Origin: Diplosphaera chodatii
Lineage: Eukaryota > Chlorophyta > Trebouxiophyceae > Prasiolales > Stichococcaceae
Length of the DNA stretch: 64,000 nt
Direction: 5' to 3'
NCBI GenBank assembly: GCA_032358165.1
Contig: JAALGY010000019.1
Span: 1,798,001 to 1,862,000, forward strand
Part shown: one piece after another, positions 1 to 15,612 of the stretch
How the letters are laid out: each line of letters begins with the position of its first letter
Numbering within the stretch: position 1 is the first letter of the stretch
Translations under genes and position numbers: made by a program
The notes under the pieces: generated by a model
The model's input: the letters and a program-made list of their open reading frames with translations, nothing else
What the model was told of the DNA's origin: nothing
Databases searched by the model: none

Positions 1-96
1 TCACCTTTGGCTGCACATGGCACTGGCAGCCTGTTTCCGGTGTGCATAAGTGCGGCACCCCATGTGAACCTCCGCTTTGTGACTGCACGCACGCAG

Positions 97-236
97 CCAT
101 CATCCCGCTGGGCGGCGGCATCGCGAAGAGCGGCGACACCAATGGCCAGTACGCCAACGGCGGCGACGGCGGCGACAGCGGCCCCGCCATCAATTCGAAC
201 AAGAACAACGTCGGCATCATTGGCGGCGGAAAGTGA
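97..236 (+). CDS. 3' terminal exon of a glycine-rich protein (partial)
   Basis: An acceptor (gcacgcag) at 96 opens a frame that runs to a TGA at 234-236. The encoded tail is Gly/Asn/Asp-rich (IIPLGGGIAKSGDTNGQYA, then GGDGGDSGP, ending in GGGK). The rest of the gene lies left of the window. No family is recognised. The composition resembles the glycine-rich secreted protein encoded just downstream, so this may be a tandem relative, but no alignable domain is visible. The call rests only on the splice acceptor, the low-complexity composition and the stop. Confidence 0.4.
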
Positions 237-1458
237 AGTGGCACCCAGATCATACATACTCAAGACAACGCACGAACAGGCAGTACATCATGTGCTGAAT
301 CTTTAAGGAACGGATCTGCTATTTCTGGGCGGTTGCAGTGCAAGCACCCTTGTGATTCTTGTCGATTGATGCATGCAAACCATGCTCATTGCATCCATTC
401 ATGCTTGGGTAGCACACAGGTAGTGTGTGTGTGCTGATTGCTGCCATTTCAGCTGCGCACACTATGCTGTTTGCGGCAAGCATGCACCGTTGGTTTGAGG
501 CTTTGCTCCACAGTTATCAGTCCCTGCCGAACATCTCCATTGCAAAGGTTGTGCACCAGTTTGTTGGTTTTCATTCGCAGCTGCTATGCATGCACAGTGC
601 AACGTACACAACCCAGTGCCATCATTGGGGATTCAAATTCCACTGCAGAATCTGCACAGCTGCATGCTGCGCCGTGTAGCACATTGCCTGGTTCATTTCC
701 ACACCCCACAGTCCTAAGCACGCCATCCATACCTCTCTAGAGCAACAGAATGACTTGGGAGTAATGCCACACATGGCGCAGCTGTGCTGTGGTGCCCAAG
801 CCGACTTCAGAGCAGCTCTGAGATGCTGATGTGCAGTGCATCGCATCTGACAGCCTGGCCACCGGATGCCGCTGGCGCTCCATCTGCCCAGTACCGCATG
901 CAAGAGGTTCATCCACCTGTAGCAAGTGTGCTGCGTGCCAACGGTGCATCACATCTTGATAGGCCGTTGGGCCGATCTGCAGCTCTCGGGACCCCCTGTG
1001 CTGGCCCCAATCTTCGGCGCGAGACCTACGCGGCTAGCTCCGCCCATCCGCGTCGACCATCGCAGATTTTGATTTGACACCCGTTTTAGTGCTCTTGCGG
1101 GTACGCTGGTCGCGCTCGTCCAGTGTCTGCGTCAGGCAACGTGCGCGCCCAGCTGCGACACCAAAAGCCGATGAGAGCAATGGTGCGTGCATCTTTGTGC
1201 AGCCTTGCTGCCCTGCGTTTCGGCACATACCACACGCCGTTGCATCAAAAACTTTAAGCTCAAACCTCAAGAGCATCGCTCGCCCTGTGCCAGCCGCTGT
1301 CGCCGAAGACGCTCGGCACTCGCCGGCTTTTGTGCGTGCTCTGCAGCTGACAGGCATCTGCCGTCTGGCAGACCATCGCAGACATTTCACGCGTCACAGA
1401 TCAATTGGTTGGACCTCATGACAGCGACTTCAACGGACCTTGAGCGCCTCTCCGCAGG
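237..1458. other. Stretch without a supported gene
   Basis: Several ORFs of about 100 codons occur on both strands here, but none has a recognisable domain, a convincing splice context or a biased composition. The 5' exon(s) and promoter of the gene ending at 3016 probably lie here, because that gene's first visible exon begins with an acceptor (tctccgcag) at 1458 rather than an ATG. I see nothing else that I can name. Confidence 0.3.
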
Positions 1459-3016
1459 TGACCGCAGGGTCAGCAGGATGCGGGCGGTGCGCCACCAGGA
1501 GCAGCGCCTGCAGCGCGGCCTGTGCTCGCACGCGTGCACACTCGAAGGCGACGGTGCTGCTGCTGCTCCTATTTCTGCTGCTCGACGCGACGGTAGCAGA
1601 GCCCATATCAGGCGAGCGCACTCCACCGTGTTGTGCATGCTGTGCTAGCGAGCTATTTTTTCTCACGAAAGGCAATTGCTGCCTCGCCTATGCCATCGGC
1701 AGGCTCTCTGCCAATCGCACTCTGGTGCTGTATCTGTGGCATCTATGTGGGCGGCATCAGTTGGTCGGTGAACTACAACATGTTGAGCAGCTGCTCGGCT
1801 AGCTGACAATGCGCCGGTGCCCACATCGACATGCATGCATGGAGGTTGGATCATCCAGGCTGCGCTTTTCGGACAACTGTGCCGCGGGCACCCACCCTGC
1901 TGAACGTGAGCTGCAACATGACCTGATGAAGGATTGTCTGGCGGTTGCAGGCGGCGACGATGTGGCATCGCTGTTGATGGTGGTTGCCAGCCGCCAGCAG
2001 GTCACTACGAGCTCGCCGGGGCGCGACGGCTCGCCAGGGCTTGGCGGCCTGTCATGCTCCAGCATCAATGGCCACACCACGTGCACGGGCGACGGCGGCA
2101 GCGGCGGCGGCGACGGCAGCGGTGAAACCGAGTCCACTGCCAATGGTGGCAGCGCAGGGAGCACCGCCAGCAAGAGTGGGGAGAACGGCCAGCAAGTCGA
2201 ACACTCCTCGGTTGTGCGCAGCGCCCTGTCCTGCACCACTGCCAACGGCCGCACCGTCTGCCGCAACGCCGCCGGCCAGCAGGTGCGCCTGTTGAGGCGA
2301 CAATGCGGTGCCCCTGCTGGCCCCTCTTGCAACTAACAATCGTAGCGTCGGGCTGGTGGTGCTGTGCTCAGGAGCCTGTTGATAGGTGGCCGCAACACAC
2401 TTGCTGGTGATGCTGATGTGATGATGTATGCACTGTCTGTGGAGGGCGGGGATGTTTTGATGAAATGTAATGTGTGTGCCATGCAGGTTCCCGGCGTGCC
2501 ACTGCCTTCCGTTGTGGATGCCTCGGCCTGCGGCGCAGTCATCAATGACGTGGCATATGGCTGCGCACCGAAAGGCACGTCAGACCACCGACATAGTGTT
2601 CGTCTGATGTCGTCTCCAATGCACGTCAAAGCCATCGTGTATGGGCAGTGCCATCAGGAAGGGAGAAGCATTGTTGTCTGGCACATGCAAGACAGACTCC
2701 TGTCTGCCTCTGCACTCGATCATGTCGTGCCATGGGCAGCGCTGCTCTGCAGGCGGTAGTTGACAGAAAACGGGTGTTGTGCCATGCTGCGCCTGGGCGC
2801 GAGTGCAAGTGATGACGAAATCGAGTCATAGAGCAGGGTGTATGATGAGCGTCTGTGCGTGCAGGCGCCAGCGCCCACACGAATGCCGGCCAGGAAGGCC
2901 CTGGAGCGCTTGGCAACGCTGCAGGGACGGCTGGCAAGGGTGGTGCGGCAGGCGCCACCGGTGGCAAGGCCGAAGAGGCGGCGCTGTTCCCGCCATGCTT
3001 CCCATTCTGCGACTGA
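1459..3016 (+). CDS. Secreted glycine-rich, Cys-containing protein (5' end uncertain)
   Basis: Proposed exons are 1459-1611, 1951-2282, 2487-2574 and 2865-3016, which join in phase. The first contains a leucine run (TVLLLLLFLLLDATVA) that looks like a signal-peptide core. The second is Gly/Ser-rich and carries a repeated motif, LSCSSINGHTTC and LSCTTANGRTVC. The last is collagen-like (GQEGPGALGNAAGTAGKGG) and ends FPPCFPFCD before TGA at 3014-3016. Donors at 1612 and 2575 would be GC rather than GT (CAG/GCGAGC, AAG/GCACGT). The initiator ATG must lie in an upstream exon that I could not place. An extracellular-matrix or cell-wall role is inferred from composition only. It converges on NOL10. 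Confidence 0.45.
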
Positions 3017-3606
3017 TATGATGGGCCAGCGGATGGACTGCCGCCGCCGGCTGTGCCAACTTGCCCACCTGACAACAGCGGCTGCACTGTTGATGTCATG
3101 AATAGTACAGCACCGGCCTTCAAGCCCAGCAAAATAATCGCATGCAGCCCCTGCCTTTGGGTGCTGTTGTCTCGAAGGCCATGTACATTACTATGCATAA
3201 AACAGACGTATATCCGGCATTCGTGACACTAGCCTGCCTGTTGTGATGCAATGACTGCATGCTGCACAATGTTTTGGATCAATGAGGTCTGAACCTTGCA
3301 TGCTTGGTACCATCTGCAGTCCTGTCCATGCGCAGCTTCATTTCGAGAATCACAGGAGTGTTAAGTGGTCAAGTGCGAGTCAACTGCGATGCATCTGCAC
3401 ATCACAGCGTGATGCTTACACTCGGGAGTCAACTGGCTCATAGAGCACAGCCACTACTGACCACACTCATCCCTATGGCACGGCAACACTGCCCTATGCA
3501 GCAAGCGGCTTTGTCAGCATGCAACTGTGTCGTGATGTATGATCATGCATATTGCCATCCTGCTGGGAGATCCTTCGCCAGCTGCCAAGCAGCACATGAT
3601 GTGCTG
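3017..3606. other. Convergent 3' intergenic region
   Basis: This lies between the stop of the glycine-rich gene (+) and the stop of NOL10 (-), so it should hold both 3' UTRs. A TGTAA-like poly(A) motif in NOL10 orientation (TTACA on the + strand) sits at 3416-3420. The frame after 3016 stays open and Pro/Cys-rich for about 70 codons, but it is separated from the upstream gene by a TGA and I do not call it coding. Confidence 0.35.
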
Positions 3607-6600
3607 TCACCGCCGGCCACGCCCACCGCTGCGGCCCCGGCCCCTGCCGCCACCCCCCCTGCCACCGCCGCCACCCCCTCTGCCGCCGCCGCTCCTGCCG
3701 CCGCCTCTGCCGCCGCCCCCTCCCCGGCCCCTGCCGCCACCCGGCGGCCTGCCGCTGCCGCTGTCCCTTCTGCTGCCGCCCCTGCCGCCGCCGCTGTCGC
3801 TTCTGCCGCCGCCGCCGCCGCCGCCGCCCCGGCCTCGGCCCCGTGGCACAAAGCTCATCTCCCGGCTGCCGCCAGCCCTGCAGCCCAAAATGCACAGGCT
3901 GTCTACAAGATAGCTCTGTGTACACAGCCTGCTGTGCAGCATCAGCAGGTGCCATCTGACTACGAATGCGACATCCAGCGCAACAGTCCAATGCACAAAT
4001 CGAGTAGATGCGCACTTGGCGACTGCGGGGCCGCGGCTGGGCGCCGCCGCCGCCGCCCGCGCCTCCAGCGACTCCGCCGCCCCGGCCTGCGTGCTCTCCT
4101 GCCGCCGCCAGGCGTCCGCCGCCGCCGCGTCGCGCGCCGCATACATGCGCGGCCCCCTGCCATCGTCCTGTTTCACATAGGTGTGAAATGTCACTGAGCA
4201 AGTTATGGCGGATGTGGCCCTCTGGTGATGCTTGGGCGGATGCGATGACCGGAGCATCATCCTGGCATCTGCGAATGCACACATGTTCAGCAGCCGCTGC
4301 TGGTAATGCAGCAACTCACAGCTTCCTCCTCTTCCTCTGATGACCCTGCATCCTCAGCCGATTCTGATGCCGCCGCGGCTGCGGGGGCGCCCTCATCGTC
4401 GGACACCTGCTGGAAGTGCTCCCTGATGAGGCGGCGCTCCTTCGCCCGGCCCTCTGCAGACGAAGGCAGAGATGCACTCAGATAAGTCGATCCAATCCAA
4501 AGCAGCTACAGTCCAGACCCAAACGTTCTAGCTGGCGCATGCTTCGGGTGGGCTTGCACAGTAAAGCACGCAAATGTTTGGACCGCCTGCCAGGTGATCA
4601 GCTGTGATCAAGCCACCTGGTGACAGGTCTGCAAGCCTGCGGACTCAGAGCTGCACAGACCAGCTGCAGTCATGCGTGGGGTGCATGGTGTCACCTGCGT
4701 TGGGGTGCAGCTGCCGGTACTCGTCAGCGTCCAGGTCCACCTCGAAGTCGCGGTCCTGAAACATCGCGGCGAACCGCGCGTCGGTCAGCACGTCGCCCGG
4801 CCGCGCCCGCTTCGCCTGCAGCGCAGGGGCACACATCAAGCACCGACCATGCTGCAGCGTCTGCTCAAACTCTGTACCCGAGCCAGCAGCAGCTTACGCG
4901 ACCAAGATGCCCACATGTGGCCGCCCTGTGCAGCAGGCCGCGTTCGCAGCAGCATGTGCAGTGCTGACCTTCCAGGTGGTTGGTTCCAGCACCAGGTACA
5001 CAATGGCAAAGTGGCGGAGGCTCAGACAAGCGGTGCCGCTCTGTTGTGCCACCTAGGCAGAAAGAGTGGTGCTCACCGGCACATCTTCTGCGTCTGGATC
5101 TGCGTCTGGCGCCCGCTTCTGGCCCGCCATCGCCCGTGCCGCCAGCGCAGCATTGACCTGCCGAGGTGACATCAGGCGTGAGTTCTTGCCTGCCGACAAC
5201 AGGCGCCACGTGGCCGAACAGCCTCGACGTGCGGCATGTCAGCAGCACAGAGCCCCGGGGCAGCAACAGTGCTGCAGCTCTGGGCCAAAGCGCCAGAGCA
5301 CTGAGCTACGTCAGAGGCGCACCTTGGGCAGCTTGCGGACGAGGGAGATGCGGCCCTCGCGCTGCGCGTCCAGCTTGGCCTCGATGCGCTGCTGCCGGTA
5401 GGTCTCGTACGCAAAGGGCTCCGCCAGCGCCTGCGGGCAGCCACGACCAGCGTCAATGTGCACAGTCATGGCTTGCCTTGCCGGGTTTGTTGCAGCTGGG
5501 TCAGCAAGGTAGTGTACTTGCAACCTTAATTCAGGGTCAGATGCCAGCGTGCTGCTGCACACGCTGCAACGCGCCACAGTGCCACGACGGCTTTGTCTGC
5601 GGCTACATACATAGGAAACGTGCAGCAGCATCTGCTAAGAGGGTCAGAGCCCTATGCAGCAGAGCGCTCGCCGCAGCGGGCGTGCCTGGGCCTTGCGGTA
5701 CAGCCGGTTGTCGAGGAAGAAGCCGTGCATGTACGCGCGCAGCAGGGGCGTGCCCACCAGGTGCCCCAGCGCCAGCCGCTCCAGCTCCCCCCGCGTCACA
5801 AACCTGCGGTGTAGATGACCAAAGTTTACAGTTTCGAGCACCTCCAAACCTTCATGTTGACATGTTTAGCATCAGCCTGGCCGATCTTTGCCGAACTCCG
5901 CACACACCTGCAGTATACATGCAAGTGTGACACGTCATCCGATCACAATGCCTGTAATTACATAAGGCCGTCCCGATCAGGCCACATGTCATGTTGCAGT
6001 GGTATGAGCTGCGACTTTCGTGTCAGTTGCACGGGTTGCCAGCCTTCCGTTGCAATCGTTGCTATCCGACTGTGCAAAGCTGCCTTTTGGCTGGTTGAGC
6101 ACATACACGACATCAAGCAAGTGCGAGAACAATGGCCCCTCACTGAAGTGATGGGATGAGCTCGAGCAGCCTGCCTGTTGGCAGTGTACTGATTGGAGCA
6201 GCAGCCCCAACTGCATTCCTGCGCCTAGGACTGGTGGCATGTGCGCCAAATGAGGCAGTCAAACCCCAAAGTCGGACCTGTAGTCGTCGTAGACGGCGGG
6301 GGCGGCTGCCTCCTCCAGCTCCTCGGTGAGGCCCTCCAGGAAGGCGGCCCAGGGGGGCGCGGGGCCCAGGCTGGGGATGAAGTGCGGCAGGATCTCCGGC
6401 GTGTCCCGCGCCACCATCAGCAGCCTGCGGTGGGCACGAGGTCTGTTGTGCGAGTCCACTTGTGATGCGGAATCAAAGGGTCCGCACTCCTGCGAACCAG
6501 CAAGCAGGACTTCATGTGCTGCCCAACTCCCGATGCTGTGAACACCAGTGACAGGCATGCGCTCGTTGCTAGCTGGTGGTGCTTTGCCTCAGCACATGCA

Positions 6601-9460
6601 TATGTGCAATGTTCACCACTCTGTCAGCATACGAAGGTACTCTGACGCTCAGCACCGTCACAATGAAGGAGCTCGTTGTGACGCTGGACATCTGTACAGA
6701 GTAACTTCACCGGCACCATCGACCTGCACCTTGTGGAGGAAGTCAACAAGGTGCACACTGGCCGGCAGGCAGAATGGTGCTCTGAACAGCTCACCCGCTG
6801 TTGGGCCACACGCACACGTCGTTGATGTCGCCCGCGCCCGGCGGCTCGATGGACGTGTACGGGGCGCCGTCTGTCGCGCCCCACACCTTCACGATCCGGG
6901 TGTCCGCGCTGATCACCTTGCGCCCTGTGCAGAGAACAGTTTCAGATCAATCATAAGCTTGCTGCTGGCAAGCTGACCGGCAGCCCTGCTGCTTTTGCTG
7001 CAGCTGCCTCATGCTGAGCTCTTCTTCGTCCTGCCTCATGAGATGGTGCAGTAGGCTGCAGGTTTGCACGGTTGCATGTAGGCTGCTGACAGTTCAAGGC
7101 GACAACATCCAGACGTGGCGCTGCGAGCCCGAGCGCACCCGCTCCGCCCTCCCCCGAGGTGTGGAACTTGATGTCGGTGATGCGCTGGCCGTACATGTGG
7201 TCCCTCACCACCGTCGGCCGCTGCGCCCGCAGGTCGAACAGCGCCACCAGGCCCCCGGACGTGCCCACCGCCACGCCCAGCCCCGTCTCGTCAAACCGCA
7301 CCGCCGTCAGCGCCTCGCCAGGCTGCGAATCAAAGTGACGATATCACATTTATTCAATGCTTTTGACCACCAGGGTGTGACCAGATAAGGCAGGCGCCGG
7401 CAGCACGCGAGGTCTGTCTCGAGCCACATCACGATGCATCATATAGCAGTGTGGCGTCCCTCCACCGTGCTGCTGGAGCTCAGCCACACATGCGACAGTA
7501 TTCTCCAGCAAGAGAGGGCACTCTCATGTGTGGGACGTGACCCTAGCAGCACGAGTGGCAGGTGATAAAAGGGTCTCGAGCCATGCGAGCCCAACTGTGC
7601 GAATGCTGACTGCCCCAACGCAGAATGACTTGCAAGTGGATGCAGTTTGTGACGAGCTGCAGCATGGCAGAGTGCTGCACATATGCCCCACCCATGCCAG
7701 CAAGTCAGGCTGCGATTGGCTTGATGGTCAGGCCTGCTGCCAGCACATGCTGCCATTCAGACGGCTTTCCACGGACAGCTCACCACTCCGGCCGCTGCCG
7801 CCGCGCTCAGTGTCCCCACGGCGGAGCGCTGCCGGGGGTCGAAGCACTCCAGGCGACCGTCCTCGCCGGCGACGCCCATCAGGCCGTGCACCGGGCTGAG
7901 CCCCACCTGCAGGCGCAGTAAGCCTCTGACTCTCATCAACTGCAAACAACCGCATTTGCATGTCCCGACTGACCAGCGCAGGGGCCTGGCTGGTCTTCTG
8001 CAACATTGGCGCAAGCATCTGCTTGCCATCGGCTTGACGGCCACAACAGCTGCCCACCTGCGCGAAGTCACGAGGACATGTTGCTACCTGCCATCATGCA
8101 GATGCTGCAAAAGTGCGCGTGTAGAGGTGTGCGCTGGCCCTCACCGCGTTGGCTGCTGGCGAGGACAGGGGCAGCGGCGCCAGGAAGCGCCCCTCCGACA
8201 GGTTCAGCCGGTACGCCTCCGGCGCAGAGCCCACTATGATCAGGTCTGCAGATGCAGCACAGCATGACACCTTGTTGCTACAGTGTGATTCACAACCATG
8301 CTGCACCTTGCCTGCCGGATGAACAGGCAGTGGCACCAACACTCAAGCATGCGATGTTTCATGTAGGCATCGTCCTTGACTTGCACCTGCGGTGCTGGGG
8401 ACGTACGCGAGGTCACGCCCGGCGGTGGGGATGCGGGTGCGGTAGTGCGCGCCGTACTTGGCGTGCAGGCACACCGAGCGGTCCGCGCACAGGAACGCCG
8501 CCTTGGCGTAGTCCTCCGACAGGATCTGCAGAGCGGAGGGGCAGAAAGTGCCGAGGCTGTACTGCGACTATCTGTGGCCAGCGGCATGCGTGACATGCTC
8601 ACTGCTGTTTCCGCTTGGTGCTGTGTCCAGCTTGGGCCCTCGACCCTTGACCAGGAGTTCTTCTGCACGGAACGCTGCGGATGCAGCAGTCGACTCGCAT
8701 GGGTGCAGAGAAGCTGCGTATGCAGCGTGGGGCGGCAGCCCACCTGGAAGTCGACCACCTCGGAGTCCAGGTGCCGCTCGAACTTCATGCCCAGCTGCCC
8801 CAACTCATACACCCGCACCTGAGTGCGGCAGGCGCTTGTGAGCACGCTGTCCAGCAGAGCAGCTGCCAAAGTGGTGCTGATGTCTGTGGAAGCTGATACA
8901 CTGTCACTGCTCAGAGTTCTGATGGCATCCTTCTGCCATGCGGTGGCCTGACGCTTGGGTCAGCGTCTCGGACGGCTTCGGGGAGCTGGCAGGCGCCCGG
9001 CGCCAGTGCTGTGGGCCGTGCCGTCTGGACCCTCACCACCCACTCACCCGCGGCGGGTGGGTGCCGCTGGCGAACAGGAAGGCGCCGTCGGGCGACAGCT
9101 TGAGGCGCTGGCAGGCGCCCGGGAAGCCCAGGTCCTGCACCAGCTCGATGCGGCGCGCGTAATTAGGGTCCCGCTTCGCGGCGCGCGCCTTTTTCTCCGA
9201 CAGCCACGCCGGCAGCGCCTTGGCGCCCGCGACGCTGTACACCTGCAACCGCATGTCAGCTTCGCATGGCTGCAGGCCCCGGCGGCGGCAGCTGGGCTCG
9301 CATGGTGCAGTACTGGCCCCGCAGCGCCCTCCTCAGAGCACCCAGAGCGGTTTGCAACCTTCTGAAGAGTACAGCTTGATACAAGGCAAACAAGCCTTGG
9401 CATGTTGCGCTGCCGCCACACCTTGACGCCATCCGGCGCCGACAGCGTCAAGCCCGCCAT
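3607..9460 (-). CDS. NOL10: NOL10/Enp2 WD40-repeat nucleolar protein
   Basis: NOL10 (yeast Enp2) acts in nucleolar processing of 18S rRNA in the small-subunit processome. Sixteen exons join in phase to 705 aa (human about 690): 9422-9460, 9048-9242, 8744-8818, 8387-8525, 8145-8245, 7784-7906, 7139-7322, 6795-6924, 6278-6424, 5686-5803, 5323-5430, 5077-5157, 4695-4815, 4320-4453, 4016-4167, 3607-3877. Family blocks seen include RIELVQDLGFPG, LDSEVVDFQ, AYRLNLSEGRFL, GRLECFDPR, MYGQRITDIKFH, KVISADTRIVKVW, SLGPAPPWAAFL, TEELEE, LLRAYMHGFF and LTDARFAAMFQDRDFEVD. An acidic region (about 540-565) precedes a long RGG/GAR tail (about 620-705) encoded by one GC-rich exon. Intron 10 has a GC donor. 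The ATG at 9460 fits the family start. It shares a promoter region with DBP3. Confidence 0.95.
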
Positions 9461-10091
9461 GGCGCGATGCGCTACCTAGTCATCTTCTGTGTGCCAGTCG
9501 CCACAACGCAACGCGTTGCCGAGCTACGAGCCCGTCAATGCAGGAGGCTGCACCTGCTCCGAGAGCGATGGCTATCAGCCCAACAGCCCAAACTGTCGAA
9601 TTGTTGATGCACGATGTTGCCACACGTATGTTGTTGGCGTCAGCAGAGCTGAGCAAAGCGTTAGAAAGTGTCGGAGTTGCAAATGTGAAGTGGTACCATA
9701 AAACATGTCAGACAGGTCTCGGACTGGCCGCCAGTTCATGTATGACGGCTGCAAGCCTGCAACGCCTTGCACCATAGCAGACGTCATTTCGCCATTGTTC
9801 TCAAGTTTCAGGCCAAGAGCAAAGGTCGAAGAATTGCGCCAGGCGTTGGAGCATTGGTAGCAGGCGCAAGCATTTGCTCAAGCACATCGTGCAGTCGCTG
9901 GTCCGAATTGCCATCGCCTCAGCAGCGTCCTGCAGTCAGCAACCATTGGTTGCAGGAACTGTGGTTCTATCCTGTGATGGCTGCATAGACCTGCCGAACT
10001 CCGTTCACAGAAGGGGTTTTTGAACCCTGCAAACATCAGAGCGCGGTAGCGCCCGCAGATTTGGCCTTGCCCCGCCGCGGCTCATCTGAGC
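9461..10091. promoter_or_regulatory. Shared promoter region between divergent NOL10 and DBP3
   Basis: The 631 bp between the two start codons must hold both 5' UTRs and promoters. No TATA-like box near either ATG is convincing. I see no ORF here with coding character. The functional link of the flanking genes (both pre-rRNA processing factors) suggests co-regulation, which is inference. Confidence 0.5.
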
Positions 10092-14886
<4,795 letters not shown>

Positions 14887-15612
14887 GAAGCAGATACAGC
14901 CGCCCGGTGCGTGCTCGCCATCCCCCTCTGGAGCACCAGTGCTCGAGTTGCTGGCAGCAGCACCCGCAAGTGGCTTCGATCAGGGTCAGGGCCCGCCGGA
15001 CAGCCACCCAATCCAGCGCGGCCGCAGCAGGGCTTTGAGGACACGGTTATCAGGCCCACATCATCGTTTATATCTATCAGTTGCCGAGGGTACACAGGCT
15101 TGGCCTCGACATGTTTGATAGTTGCATGGCCTTCAGACATTAGTACCTTGGCCAGTGTCTTTTGCAGCATTTGCAAGCAGGAGTCGTGTCAACCCCGCCG
15201 CTGGCAGGCAGCATCACTCTGCCGCCGCTCTGTCAACAGCAGGCGCATGACAAAGTCAGGGCCCCTCAGCTGGTGGTCCTGCCTTGTGCTCTGGTCGGAT
15301 CATGGCTCAGTCGATCTGGCAAACACACAGGTGCACCTGGCCACCCGCACCTGCTGGTGCACAGTAGTAGGTCGGGTGGTTAAAGATCATCTTAAACTAC
15401 CCCTATGCACAGTCTACCCGCCCACCCTCCACATACACCAGCAGTAAACCATATAACCCCAGCCACCCACTAGATCATGGCATGCATGCAGGTCCCAGCA
15501 ATGAGGCACTTGTGCAATGCTTTGATCATTGATACCGGTGCCGTTGGGGCGATGCTTGGACCTCTTGAGGCATGAGTCTGGCTTGGTGGGCGTTGCCTGT
15601 GGCCAGGCTGGG
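14887..15612. other. Intergenic region between DBP3 and the methyltransferase gene
   Basis: It holds the DBP3 3' UTR and the promoter/5' UTR of the next gene. No ORF here shows coding character on either strand. An in-frame codon at 15529 could extend the methyltransferase N-terminus by 28 residues. I prefer the ATG at 15613 because it immediately precedes the Arg-rich, hydrophobic signal anchor. Confidence 0.35.

Noticed and set aside
3014..3091. TGA at 3014 as a possible selenocysteine codon, since green algae use Sec and the frame stays open with PPPAVPTCPPDNSG after it
   Set aside because: No redox motif surrounds the TGA, no SECIS-like structure was recognised, and the preceding FPPCFPFCD is a reasonable C-terminus.
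3304..4197. Long + strand Pro/Ala-rich ORFs (LPPPPPPLPPPLL type), which could suggest a hydroxyproline-rich cell-wall protein
   Set aside because: They are antisense to the NOL10 exons that encode its RGG tail. The minus-strand frame has splice sites, phase continuity and family homology (EMSFVPRGRGRGG).
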